Assembly: GCA_022737715.1 (NCBI GenBank)
Contig: JAIITD010000072.1
Coordinates: 1 to 8,265 of the forward strand
Source of the DNA: Veillonella sp.
GTDB taxonomy: Bacteria; Bacillota; Negativicutes; Veillonellales; Veillonellaceae
Reading direction: 5' to 3'
Length of the DNA: 8,265 nucleotides
In this document: positions 1 through 6,160 of the stretch, in pieces
Position numbering within the stretch: position 1 is the stretch's first letter
Layout: the number at the start of each line of letters is the position of its first letter
Position numbers and translations under genes: made by a program
Notes under the pieces: generated by a model
Databases searched by the model: none
Told to the model about the DNA's origin: nothing
The model's input: the letters and a program-made list of their open reading frames with translations, nothing else

Positions 1-632
1 ACTCTACGGCGCCATTATTGCGTCGCCCTATTAGCTATGCTGGATTTGATGCCCGAAAGGGTATTATTACCCTTTTGTACCGCGTCGTAGGTAAGGGGAC
101 GGATATTATGACTCGCCTCGTACCTGGTGATACATTAGATTGTTTAGGCCCATTAGGCGAACCATTTGTAACATCTGAGAATATGCTTCTCGTTGGCGGT
201 GGCGTTGGTATTGCACCAATGCTATGCATCGCATCCCATTTGAAAGAAGGGGAAGAGGCACAAGTTATCTTGGGCTTTAGAAATGAAAGTGAAACCTTCT
301 GGGCAGATTTATTTAAAGATACACCTGTTAAAGTGCATATTACTACAGATGATGGCAGTGTAGGTACAAAGGGCTTCCCAACAGCTATTATGCCTGAATT
401 AATCAATTCTAATACATTCACTTCCGTTATGACCTGTGGTCCAATGCCGATGATGAAAGGTGTGGCACAAGTGTCTAAAGAGCTCAATGTACCTTGCCAA
501 GTGTCCTTAGAGGAACGCATGGGCTGTGGTACAGGTGGTTGCTTGGGTTGTGCCTGTGATGGTCAAGGTGGCAAGCGCTATAAAGTATGTAAAGATGGTC
601 CTGTATTCCCAGCTGAGGAGGTGTTCTTTTAA
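1..632 (+). CDS. pyrK: Dihydroorotate dehydrogenase B, electron-transfer subunit PyrK (5' end cut off by window)
   Basis: PyrK is the FAD and [2Fe-2S] subunit of class 1B dihydroorotate dehydrogenase. It carries electrons from the PyrD FMN to NAD+ in pyrimidine synthesis in the cytoplasm. The frame is open from base 3 and the visible protein is about 209 residues. PyrK is usually around 250, so some 40-50 N-terminal residues lie outside. A TTG at 18 is internal and not a start, because the family FAD-binding motif LLRRPIS is read straight through it (15-35). The NAD-binding glycine loop GGGVGIAP is at 195-218. Near the C-terminus a Cys-x4-Cys-x2-Cys-x(12)-Cys arrangement (first Cys codon at 525, last at 588) supplies the [2Fe-2S] ligands and is followed by KDGPVF, as in known PyrK proteins. 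The stop codon overlaps the pyrD start by one base, so the two are translationally coupled. Confidence 0.95.
   Translation, partial: STAPLLRRPISYAGFDARKGIITLLYRVVGKGTDIMTRLVPGDTLDCLGPLGEPFVTSENMLLVGGGVGIAPMLCIASHLKEGEEAQVILGFRNESETFWADLFKDTPVKVHITTDDGSVGTKGFPTAIMPELINSNTFTSVMTCGPMPMMKGVAQVSKELNVPCQVSLEERMGCGTGGCLGCACDGQGGKRYKVCKDGPVFPAEEVFF
615..623 (+). promoter_or_regulatory. Ribosome-binding site of pyrD
   Basis: GAGGAGGTG lies inside the end of pyrK, 8 bases before the ATG at 632. It fixes the pyrD start and supports coupled translation of the two subunits. Confidence 0.85.
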
Positions 633-1582
633 TGAGTGAACGCGATTTAAATAACACCGTTACACCGAATCCAAAACTTGCCATCGATTATTGCGGTATT
701 AAGATGAAAAACCCGATTATTGCTGCGTCTGGTACCTTTGGTAATGGTCCTGAATATGCTGGTTATTTAGACCTAAGTAATGAGGTAGGGGCCATCTCTG
801 TGAAAGGATTAACCCCAAAGGGGCGTCATGGTAATCCGGGCCCTCGCATTGCAGAGACTCCATCTGGTGTATTGAACTGCATTGGCCTTGAAAATCCTGG
901 AGCAGAACATTTTGTAACAGATATTTTACCAGAACTCAAGAAATATGACGTACCATTACTAGCGAATATGTCCGCTGGTACGGTAGAGGAGTTTGCATGG
1001 ATGGCAGAGACTCTATCTGTAGATGGTATTGCTGGCCTTGAGGTCAATGTTTCTTGTCCAAATGTTGCCTGTGAAGGTATGGCTTTTGGCGTTGATCCAA
1101 AGGTGGTAGAACAGGTAACTAAAGCTGTTCGTAAGGTAACAGATAAACCGGTTATTGTAAAACTTTCACCAAATGTAACAGACATCGTGGAAATTGCAAA
1201 GGCTGTAGAGGCCGGTGGTGGTAATGGGGTCAGTCTCATCAATACATTGCTAGGCATGGCTATTGATATTCACCGTCGTAAACCATTGTTAGGTAACATT
1301 TATGGTGGTCTATCTGGTCCAGCTGTAAAACCTGTAGCGCTCCGCATGGTTCATCAAGTCTATAAAGGCGTTAACATTCCTATTATAGGACTTGGTGGTA
1401 TCATGAGTGGTACAGATGCTATCGAATTCATGATGGCTGGTGCTCAGGCCGTACAAGTTGGCACCGCTACGATGGTTGATCCAACAGCGATTTCTCGTAT
1501 AGCTCGTGAAATGGGCGATTATGTAGAACGATATAATCTCAATAGCATTACTGACATTGTTGGTGCCGTACATCAATCATAG
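632..1582 (+). CDS. pyrD: Dihydroorotate dehydrogenase B, catalytic subunit PyrD (class 1B)
   Basis: This FMN subunit oxidises dihydroorotate to orotate, the fourth step of UMP synthesis, and works as a heterotetramer with PyrK. At 316 residues it is close to the roughly 305-310 usual for class 1B. Visible signatures are NPIIAASGTFGNG (residues 27-39, FMN/substrate site) and the GNPGPR...LNCIGLENPG block (68-90). NVSCPN (139-144) contains Cys142, the active-site base that marks class 1 enzymes; class 2 enzymes have Ser here. KLSPNVTDI is at 177-185, and the FMN-phosphate loops are GLSGPAVKP (226-234) and GLGGIMSG...GAQAVQVGTA (253-279). The start overlaps the pyrK stop. A strong terminator follows 12 bases after the TAG, so this is the last gene of its operon and pyrE is not directly downstream. 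Confidence 0.96.
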   Translation: MSERDLNNTVTPNPKLAIDYCGIKMKNPIIAASGTFGNGPEYAGYLDLSNEVGAISVKGLTPKGRHGNPGPRIAETPSGVLNCIGLENPGAEHFVTDILPELKKYDVPLLANMSAGTVEEFAWMAETLSVDGIAGLEVNVSCPNVACEGMAFGVDPKVVEQVTKAVRKVTDKPVIVKLSPNVTDIVEIAKAVEAGGGNGVSLINTLLGMAIDIHRRKPLLGNIYGGLSGPAVKPVALRMVHQVYKGVNIPIIGLGGIMSGTDAIEFMMAGAQAVQVGTATMVDPTAISRIAREMGDYVERYNLNSITDIVGAVHQS

Positions 1583-1594
1583 TCGAGCTATAAT

Positions 1595-1630
1595 AAAAGC
1601 AGGAATTGGCGATGCCAGTTCCTGCTTTTT
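1595..1630 (+). terminator. Intrinsic terminator of the pyr operon, probably bidirectional
   Basis: A 16-bp inverted repeat has arms 1595-1610 and 1614-1629 and a GAT loop. All positions pair except one T-G wobble, and the 3' arm runs into five T's (1626-1630). The core is GCAGGAA...TTCCTGC. Read on the minus strand the stem also ends in TTTT, so it can serve the convergent lysR gene that stops at 1672. Confidence 0.93.
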
Positions 1631-1671
1631 CGTGTATATGCAATTATTTCGTATCAATATTGGTAAATGTA

Positions 1672-2562
1672 TTATACGTAGGCCTTGTAGAAATCTATAA
1701 ATTGTTGTGCCACTGGTGAAAGGGCATGACCTTTTAAGGTGATGAATGCTTTCTTATAGTCACCGGAAAATTCAGGCAATTTAATGCGTGACATTTTGCG
1801 GTGATTTACCATTTCTTTGGTATCCATTGGGACCAGTGCCACCGTACGTCCGGATGATGCCCATTCAATGGCCGATGTTTTGGTAGTCGTAATAGCGCTC
1901 ACATTTAGATGCTCCATATCGGTCAAGGATGATTGCATGATCATTCTTACAGATCCACCAGATAAGGAGAGGGGGCATTGTTTAATTTCATCCCAAGTGA
2001 TGGTATCGTGTTCGCGGTCTGTCCAGAATACATCGCGTCTAAACAATGCGTATAGATGTTCCTCTTGGGTTAAGAGAATATCAAATTTATCAGTATCTAC
2101 CATTTGGATATTAGCAATTCCAATTTCTGCACTGCCACTGATGAGCTGTTTTACGACATTGGTCATGAGCCCTTCGTAAATCTCAAAGTGTACAGATGGA
2201 TATTTCATGGAGAATGCTGGCAAATATTGTTGTACGATGGGTGTGGAACGGGATGCGGAGGTAGCGATGCGCAGCGTACCTTCGATACGTGAGTTTAGCT
2301 GTTGTACTGCGTTATACGTGGATTCCTCAATAGAACATAATTGCTGTGCTTTTTCATAAAAAATTTTACCTGCATCGGTAAGTTGTAAATTGGAACCTCG
2401 TTGACCTCGTTTAATATTGATGAGCTGAGCTCCAAATTCTGCCTCTAAATACTTTAGCTGCTTACTCAAAGCCGGTTGTGTAATGTGGAGAATTTCTGCA
2501 GCTTGTGTCATGTTTCCTGTTTGAACAAGGGTTATAAAATTGTGATAATACGATGTGTCCAT
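1672..2562 (-). CDS. LysR-family transcriptional regulator
   Basis: This is a LysR-type regulator of 296 residues, normal for the family. The N-terminal winged helix-turn-helix spans about residues 5-62, with the HTH around GNMTQAAEILHITQPALSKQL (16-36). A linker helix covers about 64-92, and the periplasmic-binding-protein-like effector domain begins at LRIATSASRSTPIVQQYLP (97-115) and continues to the end. I chose the ATG at 2562 because AAGGGGG sits 5 bases before it; an ATG nine codons upstream (2589) has no such site. The effector is not readable from the sequence. The gene is divergent from the small gene at 2753 and shares with it a dyad at 2604-2626, so it probably controls that gene and itself. 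It is convergent with pyrD and not part of the pyr operon. Confidence 0.93.
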   Translation of the reverse strand: MDTSYYHNFITLVQTGNMTQAAEILHITQPALSKQLKYLEAEFGAQLINIKRGQRGSNLQLTDAGKIFYEKAQQLCSIEESTYNAVQQLNSRIEGTLRIATSASRSTPIVQQYLPAFSMKYPSVHFEIYEGLMTNVVKQLISGSAEIGIANIQMVDTDKFDILLTQEEHLYALFRRDVFWTDREHDTITWDEIKQCPLSLSGGSVRMIMQSSLTDMEHLNVSAITTTKTSAIEWASSGRTVALVPMDTKEMVNHRKMSRIKLPEFSGDYKKAFITLKGHALSPVAQQFIDFYKAYV

Positions 2563-2567
2563 AAAAT

Positions 2568-2574
2568 CCCCCTT
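2568..2574 (-). promoter_or_regulatory. Ribosome-binding site deciding the lysR start
   Basis: On the minus strand AAGGGGG stands 5 bases before the ATG at 2562. It lies inside the possible N-terminal extension from 2589, which argues for the shorter protein. Confidence 0.75.
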
Positions 2575-2603
2575 AAATACACAAATCATGATAATTAAAA
2601 TTT

Positions 2604-2626
2604 ATAACTGATAAAGGAATAGTTAT
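2604..2626. promoter_or_regulatory. Candidate LysR-type operator (T-N11-A dyad)
   Basis: ATAACT (2604-2609) and AGTTAT (2621-2626) are perfect inverted copies separated by 11 bases. The innermost pair gives the T-N11-A pattern typical of LysR-type binding sites. The site sits between lysR and the divergent small gene, and its right arm ends directly before the -35 hexamer at 2627. That is the position expected for a site used for activation of the small gene and autoregulation of lysR. The dyad is visible in the sequence; binding by this LysR protein is inferred. Confidence 0.6.
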
Positions 2627-2655
2627 TTTACCTTTTAGGAAATGTTATATATACT
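2627..2655 (+). promoter_or_regulatory. Promoter of the 62-residue protein gene
   Basis: TTTACC (2627-2632), a 17-base spacer and TATACT (2650-2655) match a sigma-70-type promoter at 4/6 and 5/6 positions. Transcription would begin near 2662. This leaves a leader of about 90 bases before the ATG at 2753 and excludes the in-frame ATG at 2642 as the start. Confidence 0.6.
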
Positions 2656-2752
2656 ATACACATCAAGAGAACTAAAGCAAATTAAAAGTTGTTTTAATGA
2701 TCTCATCAATATTTTTGATATAGTCAAAGTAACTAAGAAAGTGGGTACTACT

Positions 2753-2941
2753 ATGGGCGTAGTAAAAAGAACATTAAGTAAAGCAATTCGTAATTGGGAA
2801 GCACGTAGATTAATGACAGCACATAATGCTGGTGTTGGTCGCAAAAAACAATTAGAACGCGTATGGCCACATCCATTGACAACTGAAAAACGTCATGAAA
2901 TGAATCAAGGCATTACTGGTTTAGTTCATAATGGCAACTAA
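2753..2941 (+). CDS. Small, very basic protein of unknown function (62 residues)
   Basis: I do not recognise this protein. It has 12 Lys/Arg against 4 acidic residues, no cysteine, no signal peptide and no membrane segment, so it should be a soluble cytoplasmic protein. The first half (MGVVKRTLSKAIRNWEARRL) can form a basic amphipathic helix with V4, L8, I12 and W15 on one face. The second half contains the turn-rich VWPHPLTTEKRHEM (38-50). This fits a nucleic-acid- or RNP-binding protein, but only by composition. The ATG at 2753 is preceded by a weak site (AAGTGGG, 2739-2745). An in-frame ATG at 2642 would add 37 residues but lies upstream of the predicted transcription start. The gene is divergent from lysR behind a LysR-type dyad and convergent with yigZ. 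The orderly, charged composition and the promoter argue that it is a real gene. Confidence 0.72.
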   Translation: MGVVKRTLSKAIRNWEARRLMTAHNAGVGRKKQLERVWPHPLTTEKRHEMNQGITGLVHNGN

Positions 2942-2969
2942 TTAGTTAGTGTACGAATTGATTATTCAC

Positions 2970-3620
2970 TTAATCCAGTGGTAATACCACTTCGATAGCA
3001 TCTAATACATTACAAGTAGCAGCTCCATGACTCATGTCTTGGAGCTCTTTTTGTATCCGTTCTATGTCGGTAGGAGGCACTAAGATCGTAAGATCTATTT
3101 TTTCTCCAAAGGTAGCCTCATAATGTAGTTGTGCATCTTGTAGATAGCGTTCTATTGTGCCGTATAATGCATAGTCAATAATCGCTTGTAATTGCGTTCG
3201 CGTCGTATGCAATTCTTTGGGCGCAAGACGCAATGTTTCAGCAACGGAGTGGGAATATGCACGGATTAATCCTCCAGCCCCTAATTTAATACCACCAAAG
3301 TAGCGCGTTACCACAACGGCTACATTTGTAATGCCCATCTTTTTCAAGACTTCTAGCATAGGTTTTCCAGCAGTGCCCGATGGTTCACCATTATCGGATG
3401 AGCGTTGTTGTTCTTGCTTTGGTCCTAATGCAAAGGCCATACAATTATGTCGAGCATCCCAAAACTCTTTATTGATACGGGCGATAAAAGCTTGCGCATC
3501 CTCTTCGGTACTACATGGATATACGGTAGTGATGAATCTAGATTTCTCCACTACATATTCATGGCGGAATTCTTTGGCAATGGATATGAATTCCACGGTA
3601 GGGCTAGTTGTATCTGGCAT
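2970..3620 (-). CDS. yigZ: YigZ/IMPACT-family protein (UPF0029)
   Basis: This belongs to the widespread bacterial YigZ/YvyE family, related to eukaryotic IMPACT. The precise biochemical role is unsettled, and links to translation regulation are inferred from the eukaryotic homologue. The 216 residues match the usual 200-217. The N-terminal domain shows EKSRFI (25-30), DARHNCMAFAL (55-65), the SSDNGEPSGTAGKPML block (74-89) and the signature VVVTRYFGGIKLGAGGLIRAYS (102-123). The C-terminal ferredoxin-like DUF1949 domain begins near residue 145 (IIDYALYGTIERYLQ). I chose the ATG at 3620 because GGAGGTG lies just before it. A longer frame from 3674, beginning with four Met codons, passes through this ribosome-binding site and does not resemble family members. 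It is a single-gene unit, convergent with the small gene at 2753. Confidence 0.93.
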   Translation of the reverse strand: MPDTTSPTVEFISIAKEFRHEYVVEKSRFITTVYPCSTEEDAQAFIARINKEFWDARHNCMAFALGPKQEQQRSSDNGEPSGTAGKPMLEVLKKMGITNVAVVVTRYFGGIKLGAGGLIRAYSHSVAETLRLAPKELHTTRTQLQAIIDYALYGTIERYLQDAQLHYEATFGEKIDLTILVPPTDIERIQKELQDMSHGAATCNVLDAIEVVLPLD

Positions 3621-3625
3621 TTCCT

Positions 3626-3632
3626 CACCTCC
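3626..3632 (-). promoter_or_regulatory. Ribosome-binding site deciding the yigZ start
   Basis: GGAGGTG on the minus strand, 5 bases before the ATG at 3620, is a near-perfect Shine-Dalgarno sequence. It rejects the longer frame beginning at 3674. Confidence 0.85.
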
Positions 3633-3677
3633 ATTCTTATTTCTACCACTATAGTATTTATTCATCATCATCACTTT

Positions 3678-3707
3678 ATTATAAGCTATTTATAAAGGTA
3701 ATGTATA
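3678..3707 (-). promoter_or_regulatory. Candidate promoter of yigZ
   Basis: On the minus strand TATACA (3707-3702), an 18-base spacer and a perfect TATAAT (3683-3678) lie about 58 bases before the start codon. Four TCA repeats (3662-3673 on the plus strand) fall in the resulting leader and create the run of Met codons in the longer frame. Confidence 0.5.
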
Positions 3708-3824
3708 GATTATGAGCGATAATGTTTAATAATATATATATTTATTTACACAATATATAGCGCTACAATCACAATTATTAATTCCCTTATAGAAAAGGAA
3801 TAACCCTCTAGTTTTAGTAGGATA
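3708..3824. other. AT-rich intergenic stretch between the yigZ and copA promoters
   Basis: Together with the flanking promoters this makes up the 338-base gap 3621-3958. It holds no open frame I would call. An imperfect hairpin pairs ATTCC (3781-3785) with GGAAT (3797-3801), and there is an 8-base palindrome TAGCGCTA at 3758-3765. I find neither the TACAnnTGTA box of CopY nor a GC-rich CsoR-type dyad, the two common regulators of copA in related bacteria. Confidence 0.5.
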
Positions 3825-3855
3825 TTGACGAATTGAGAATCTATGTTATTATAAT
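3825..3855 (+). promoter_or_regulatory. Promoter of copA
   Basis: TTGACG (3825-3830, 5/6) is followed by a perfect TATAAT (3850-3855) at 19 bases, or by the overlapping TATTAT (3847-3852) at a better spacing of 16. Transcription would start near 3859-3862, giving a leader of about 97 bases. An imperfect dyad ATGAGTAT/TTATTCAT (3865-3880) lies over the transcript start, and a perfect one, TCATA-TTT-TATGA, lies at 3911-3923. Either could be an operator, but this is only inference. Confidence 0.65.
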
Positions 3856-3864
3856 AGTAGATAT

Positions 3865-3936
3865 ATGAGTATTTATTCATGTGATGCATGTTACAAATAT
3901 ACTGTGTTTATCATATTTTATGAATTTATGATTTGA
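3865..3936 (+). CDS. Possible 23-residue leader peptide with a CxxC motif ahead of copA
   Basis: An ATG-to-TGA frame of 23 codons lies wholly inside the predicted copA leader and ends 22 bases before the copA ATG. Its product begins MSIYSCDACYKYTV and is hydrophobic at the end. It holds two cysteines as Cys-Asp-Ala-Cys (residues 6-9), a spacing often seen in metal-binding sites. There is no ribosome-binding site, but the ATG falls only about 3-6 bases after the predicted transcript start, so leaderless translation is conceivable. AT-rich DNA makes short frames by chance, so this is a candidate rather than a firm gene. Confidence 0.25.
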   Translation: MSIYSCDACYKYTVFIIFYEFMI

Positions 3937-3944
3937 ATTGTATC

Positions 3945-3952
3945 GAAGGAAG
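3945..3952 (+). promoter_or_regulatory. Ribosome-binding site deciding the copA start
   Basis: GAAGGAAG lies 6 bases before the ATG at 3959. A TTG in the same frame at 3938 lies upstream of this site and has none of its own. Confidence 0.7.
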
Positions 3953-3958
3953 TTATAT

Positions 3959-6133
3959 ATGAGTACAAAAAAACAAGAGTTTGACATTACAGGCATGCAC
4001 TGTGCAGCCTGTGTAAAACGTGTTGAAAACGTCGTATCTAAGGTTGATGGCGTAGCTTCTGTAAAGGTTAACCTACTAACCCGTAAGGGAAGTGTAGAGT
4101 TTAAGGATGGCGCTACCGTAGAACCACAACAAATTATCGATGCTATAACGAATATCGGTTTTGGTGCTACTGAAGCGGATGAAACGAAACAAGAAATAGA
4201 AAAGGTTAATTTAAAACCACATATTACGCGCCTCATTATTGCGGCTTGTATGGCGGTACCGATGATGATCAACATGACTTTACATCGATTTGGAATTCAA
4301 GCGTTGCCAGTATGGGTCGAATTTGTATTAGCCACTATCGCTCAATTTGGCCCGGGTCTCATGTTCTATAAGAGTGCATGGAGTGCCGTAAAGAATGGGG
4401 CTCTTACGATGGATGTCCTCGTTGTTATGGGTACGAGTGTGGCGTATTTGTTCAGTATTTATAATTGGCAGTTCCATCCAGAACTTGGTCCTCATGGTAT
4501 TTACTTTGAAACCTCTGCATGGCTTATCACATTTATCCTTCTTGGTAAATTGTTAGAAGAGGTAGCCAAGGGGCGTACGTCTGAAGCGCTTCAAAAACTA
4601 ATTGCCTTGCAACCGGCAACGGCTCATGTATTGCGAGATGGTGAATTTGTAGATATCCCTACCTCTAAAGTGGTAGCTGGCGATGTATTACAAGTGCGTG
4701 CCGGTGAAAAAATTCCTGTAGACGGCACTATTACAGAAGGTTACTCTACCGTTGATGAAGCTATGCTTACCGGTGAAAGCTTGCCTGTGGAAAAACAAGT
4801 GGGCTCTGAGGTTATTGGGGCGACTATCAATTTGAGTGGTGCTTTCACAATGGAAGCAAAACGCATTGGTAGCGACACAATGTTATCTCAAATTATTAAG
4901 GTCGTTGAAGAAGCGCAAACATCTAAAGCTAGTATTCAACGTATTGCAGATATTGTGGCTCAATACTTTGTACCAACTGTTATTGGTCTTGCTGTACTAA
5001 CTGGTCTCGTGTGGTACTTTATTGTAGGCGATTCTATCAATGTAGCCCTTATTAATGCGACAGCTGTTCTAGTAATCGCTTGTCCATGTGCGCTTGGCCT
5101 TGCAACGCCGACATCCATCATGGTTGGTTCTGGTCTAGGTGCAGAACATGGTGTTCTCATCAAGAGTGCGGAATATCTTGAAAAGGCCGGTAAACTCGAT
5201 GCTATCGTTATGGATAAAACAGGTACCCTTACACAAGGCGTGCTCGATGTAACGGCTTTCAAAAACTATAGTGGTGATGAAAGTGTGAACATGTCCATCA
5301 TGATGGCCCTTGAAGGTGGCACATCGCATCCGATTGCAAAGGCTATGGTTTACTATGGTGAAGATCATGGCTACAAGGGTAAGGCTGTTGAACTTGAAAG
5401 CTTTGGCGATGTACCGGGTAAAGGCTTGCAAGGGGCTTACCAAGGTGTATCCGTACAGCTTGGTCATAGCCGTTGGATGAGTGAACTTGGTTATGATTTA
5501 TCTAAGGTGCAAGATGATATTCAACATTTTGAAGAACAAGGTGCATCTGTATCTGTTCTAGCTGTAGATGGTGTTATCAGTGCATTATGGGCTGTAGAAG
5601 ACGAATTACGTCCAGAAACAATTGATGTTGTTAAAGAATTACGCGCTCAAGGCATCGATGTGTGGATGCTCACCGGTGATAATCGACGTACGGCTCAATA
5701 CATTGCTAAACAAGCGGGTATTACCCATGTTATTGCAGAAGTATTGCCTCAAGATAAAGCTAGCAAGGTAAAAGAATTGCAAGATAAAGGTCTTGTAGTT
5801 GGTATGGTTGGTGATGGTATCAACGATGCTCCAGCTCTTGTAACTGCAGACATCGGTTTTGCTATTGGCAGTGGTACGGATATCGCCGTAGAAGCAGCAG
5901 ATATCGTTCTTGTACGCAATGATTTGCACACATTGGTACAAGCTGTACGACTCAGTCGAAAGACTATGACCAATATTAAACAAAATCTATTCTGGGCATT
6001 GATCTTTAACTGTATCGGTATTCCTTTGGCTGCGGTAGGCGCTTTGAATCCTATGATTGCAGGTACTGCGATGGCATTTAGTTCCGTTACGGTGGTAAGT
6101 AATTCCCTTCGCTTAAAACGCGCTAAGATTTAA
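3959..6133 (+). CDS. copA: Cu(I)-exporting P1B-type ATPase CopA
   Basis: This inner-membrane pump uses ATP to move Cu(I), and probably Ag(I), out of the cytoplasm. It has 724 residues. One N-terminal heavy-metal-associated domain carries GMHCAAC (12-18). About eight membrane helices lie near 88-107, 118-138, 150-167, 185-203, 336-355, 362-385, 674-692 and 696-715. The actuator motif TGES is at 271-274, the metal-binding CPC in helix 6 at 375-377 and the phosphorylated Asp419 in DKTGTLT. SHP (456-458), MLTGD (570-574) and GDGINDAP (618-625) complete the ATP-binding and hinge motifs. CPC with N684 and MAFSS (706-710) points to copper rather than zinc or cadmium. The usual helix-7 Tyr-Asn pair reads Phe-Asn here. 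Neither copZ nor a copper regulator is adjacent, and a terminator follows, so the gene is a single unit. Confidence 0.94.
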   Translation: MSTKKQEFDITGMHCAACVKRVENVVSKVDGVASVKVNLLTRKGSVEFKDGATVEPQQIIDAITNIGFGATEADETKQEIEKVNLKPHITRLIIAACMAVPMMINMTLHRFGIQALPVWVEFVLATIAQFGPGLMFYKSAWSAVKNGALTMDVLVVMGTSVAYLFSIYNWQFHPELGPHGIYFETSAWLITFILLGKLLEEVAKGRTSEALQKLIALQPATAHVLRDGEFVDIPTSKVVAGDVLQVRAGEKIPVDGTITEGYSTVDEAMLTGESLPVEKQVGSEVIGATINLSGAFTMEAKRIGSDTMLSQIIKVVEEAQTSKASIQRIADIVAQYFVPTVIGLAVLTGLVWYFIVGDSINVALINATAVLVIACPCALGLATPTSIMVGSGLGAEHGVLIKSAEYLEKAGKLDAIVMDKTGTLTQGVLDVTAFKNYSGDESVNMSIMMALEGGTSHPIAKAMVYYGEDHGYKGKAVELESFGDVPGKGLQGAYQGVSVQLGHSRWMSELGYDLSKVQDDIQHFEEQGASVSVLAVDGVISALWAVEDELRPETIDVVKELRAQGIDVWMLTGDNRRTAQYIAKQAGITHVIAEVLPQDKASKVKELQDKGLVVGMVGDGINDAPALVTADIGFAIGSGTDIAVEAADIVLVRNDLHTLVQAVRLSRKTMTNIKQNLFWALIFNCIGIPLAAVGALNPMIAGTAMAFSSVTVVSNSLRLKRAKI

Positions 6134-6160
6134 ATGAAAATAATTTTATATTAGTTTGAT

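Noticed and set aside
35..520. Long open frame on the minus strand inside pyrK
   Set aside because: It is the antisense shadow of a well-recognised coding region. The same holds for minus-strand frames inside pyrD (826-1257) and copA (4960-5262, 5135-5467, 5639-5983) and plus-strand frames inside lysR, yigZ and rclA.
2563..2589. N-terminal extension of the LysR protein from an ATG at 2589
   Set aside because: It has no ribosome-binding site, and the good one (AAGGGGG) lies inside it. LysR proteins begin close to the residue encoded at 2562.
2697..2723. Eight-codon frame in the leader of the small gene (MISSIFLI)
   Set aside because: It has no ribosome-binding site and is too short and AT-rich to distinguish from chance.
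2642..2752. In-frame extension of the small basic protein to 99 residues
   Set aside because: Its ATG lies upstream of the predicted -10 box and transcript start, it has no ribosome-binding site, and the extension's composition differs from the rest.
3621..3674. Longer YigZ beginning with four Met codons
   Set aside because: The Met run comes from a TCA repeat in the leader. A near-perfect GGAGGTG precedes the ATG at 3620, which also gives the normal family length.
3758..3765. Palindrome TAGCGCTA as a regulator site
   Set aside because: It is only 8 bases, lies about 60 bases before the copA -35 box, and matches no operator I know.
3781..3801. Hairpin ATTCC...GGAAT as a terminator
   Set aside because: It has only five continuous base pairs plus a mismatch, no T run follows, and no gene ends nearby on either strand.
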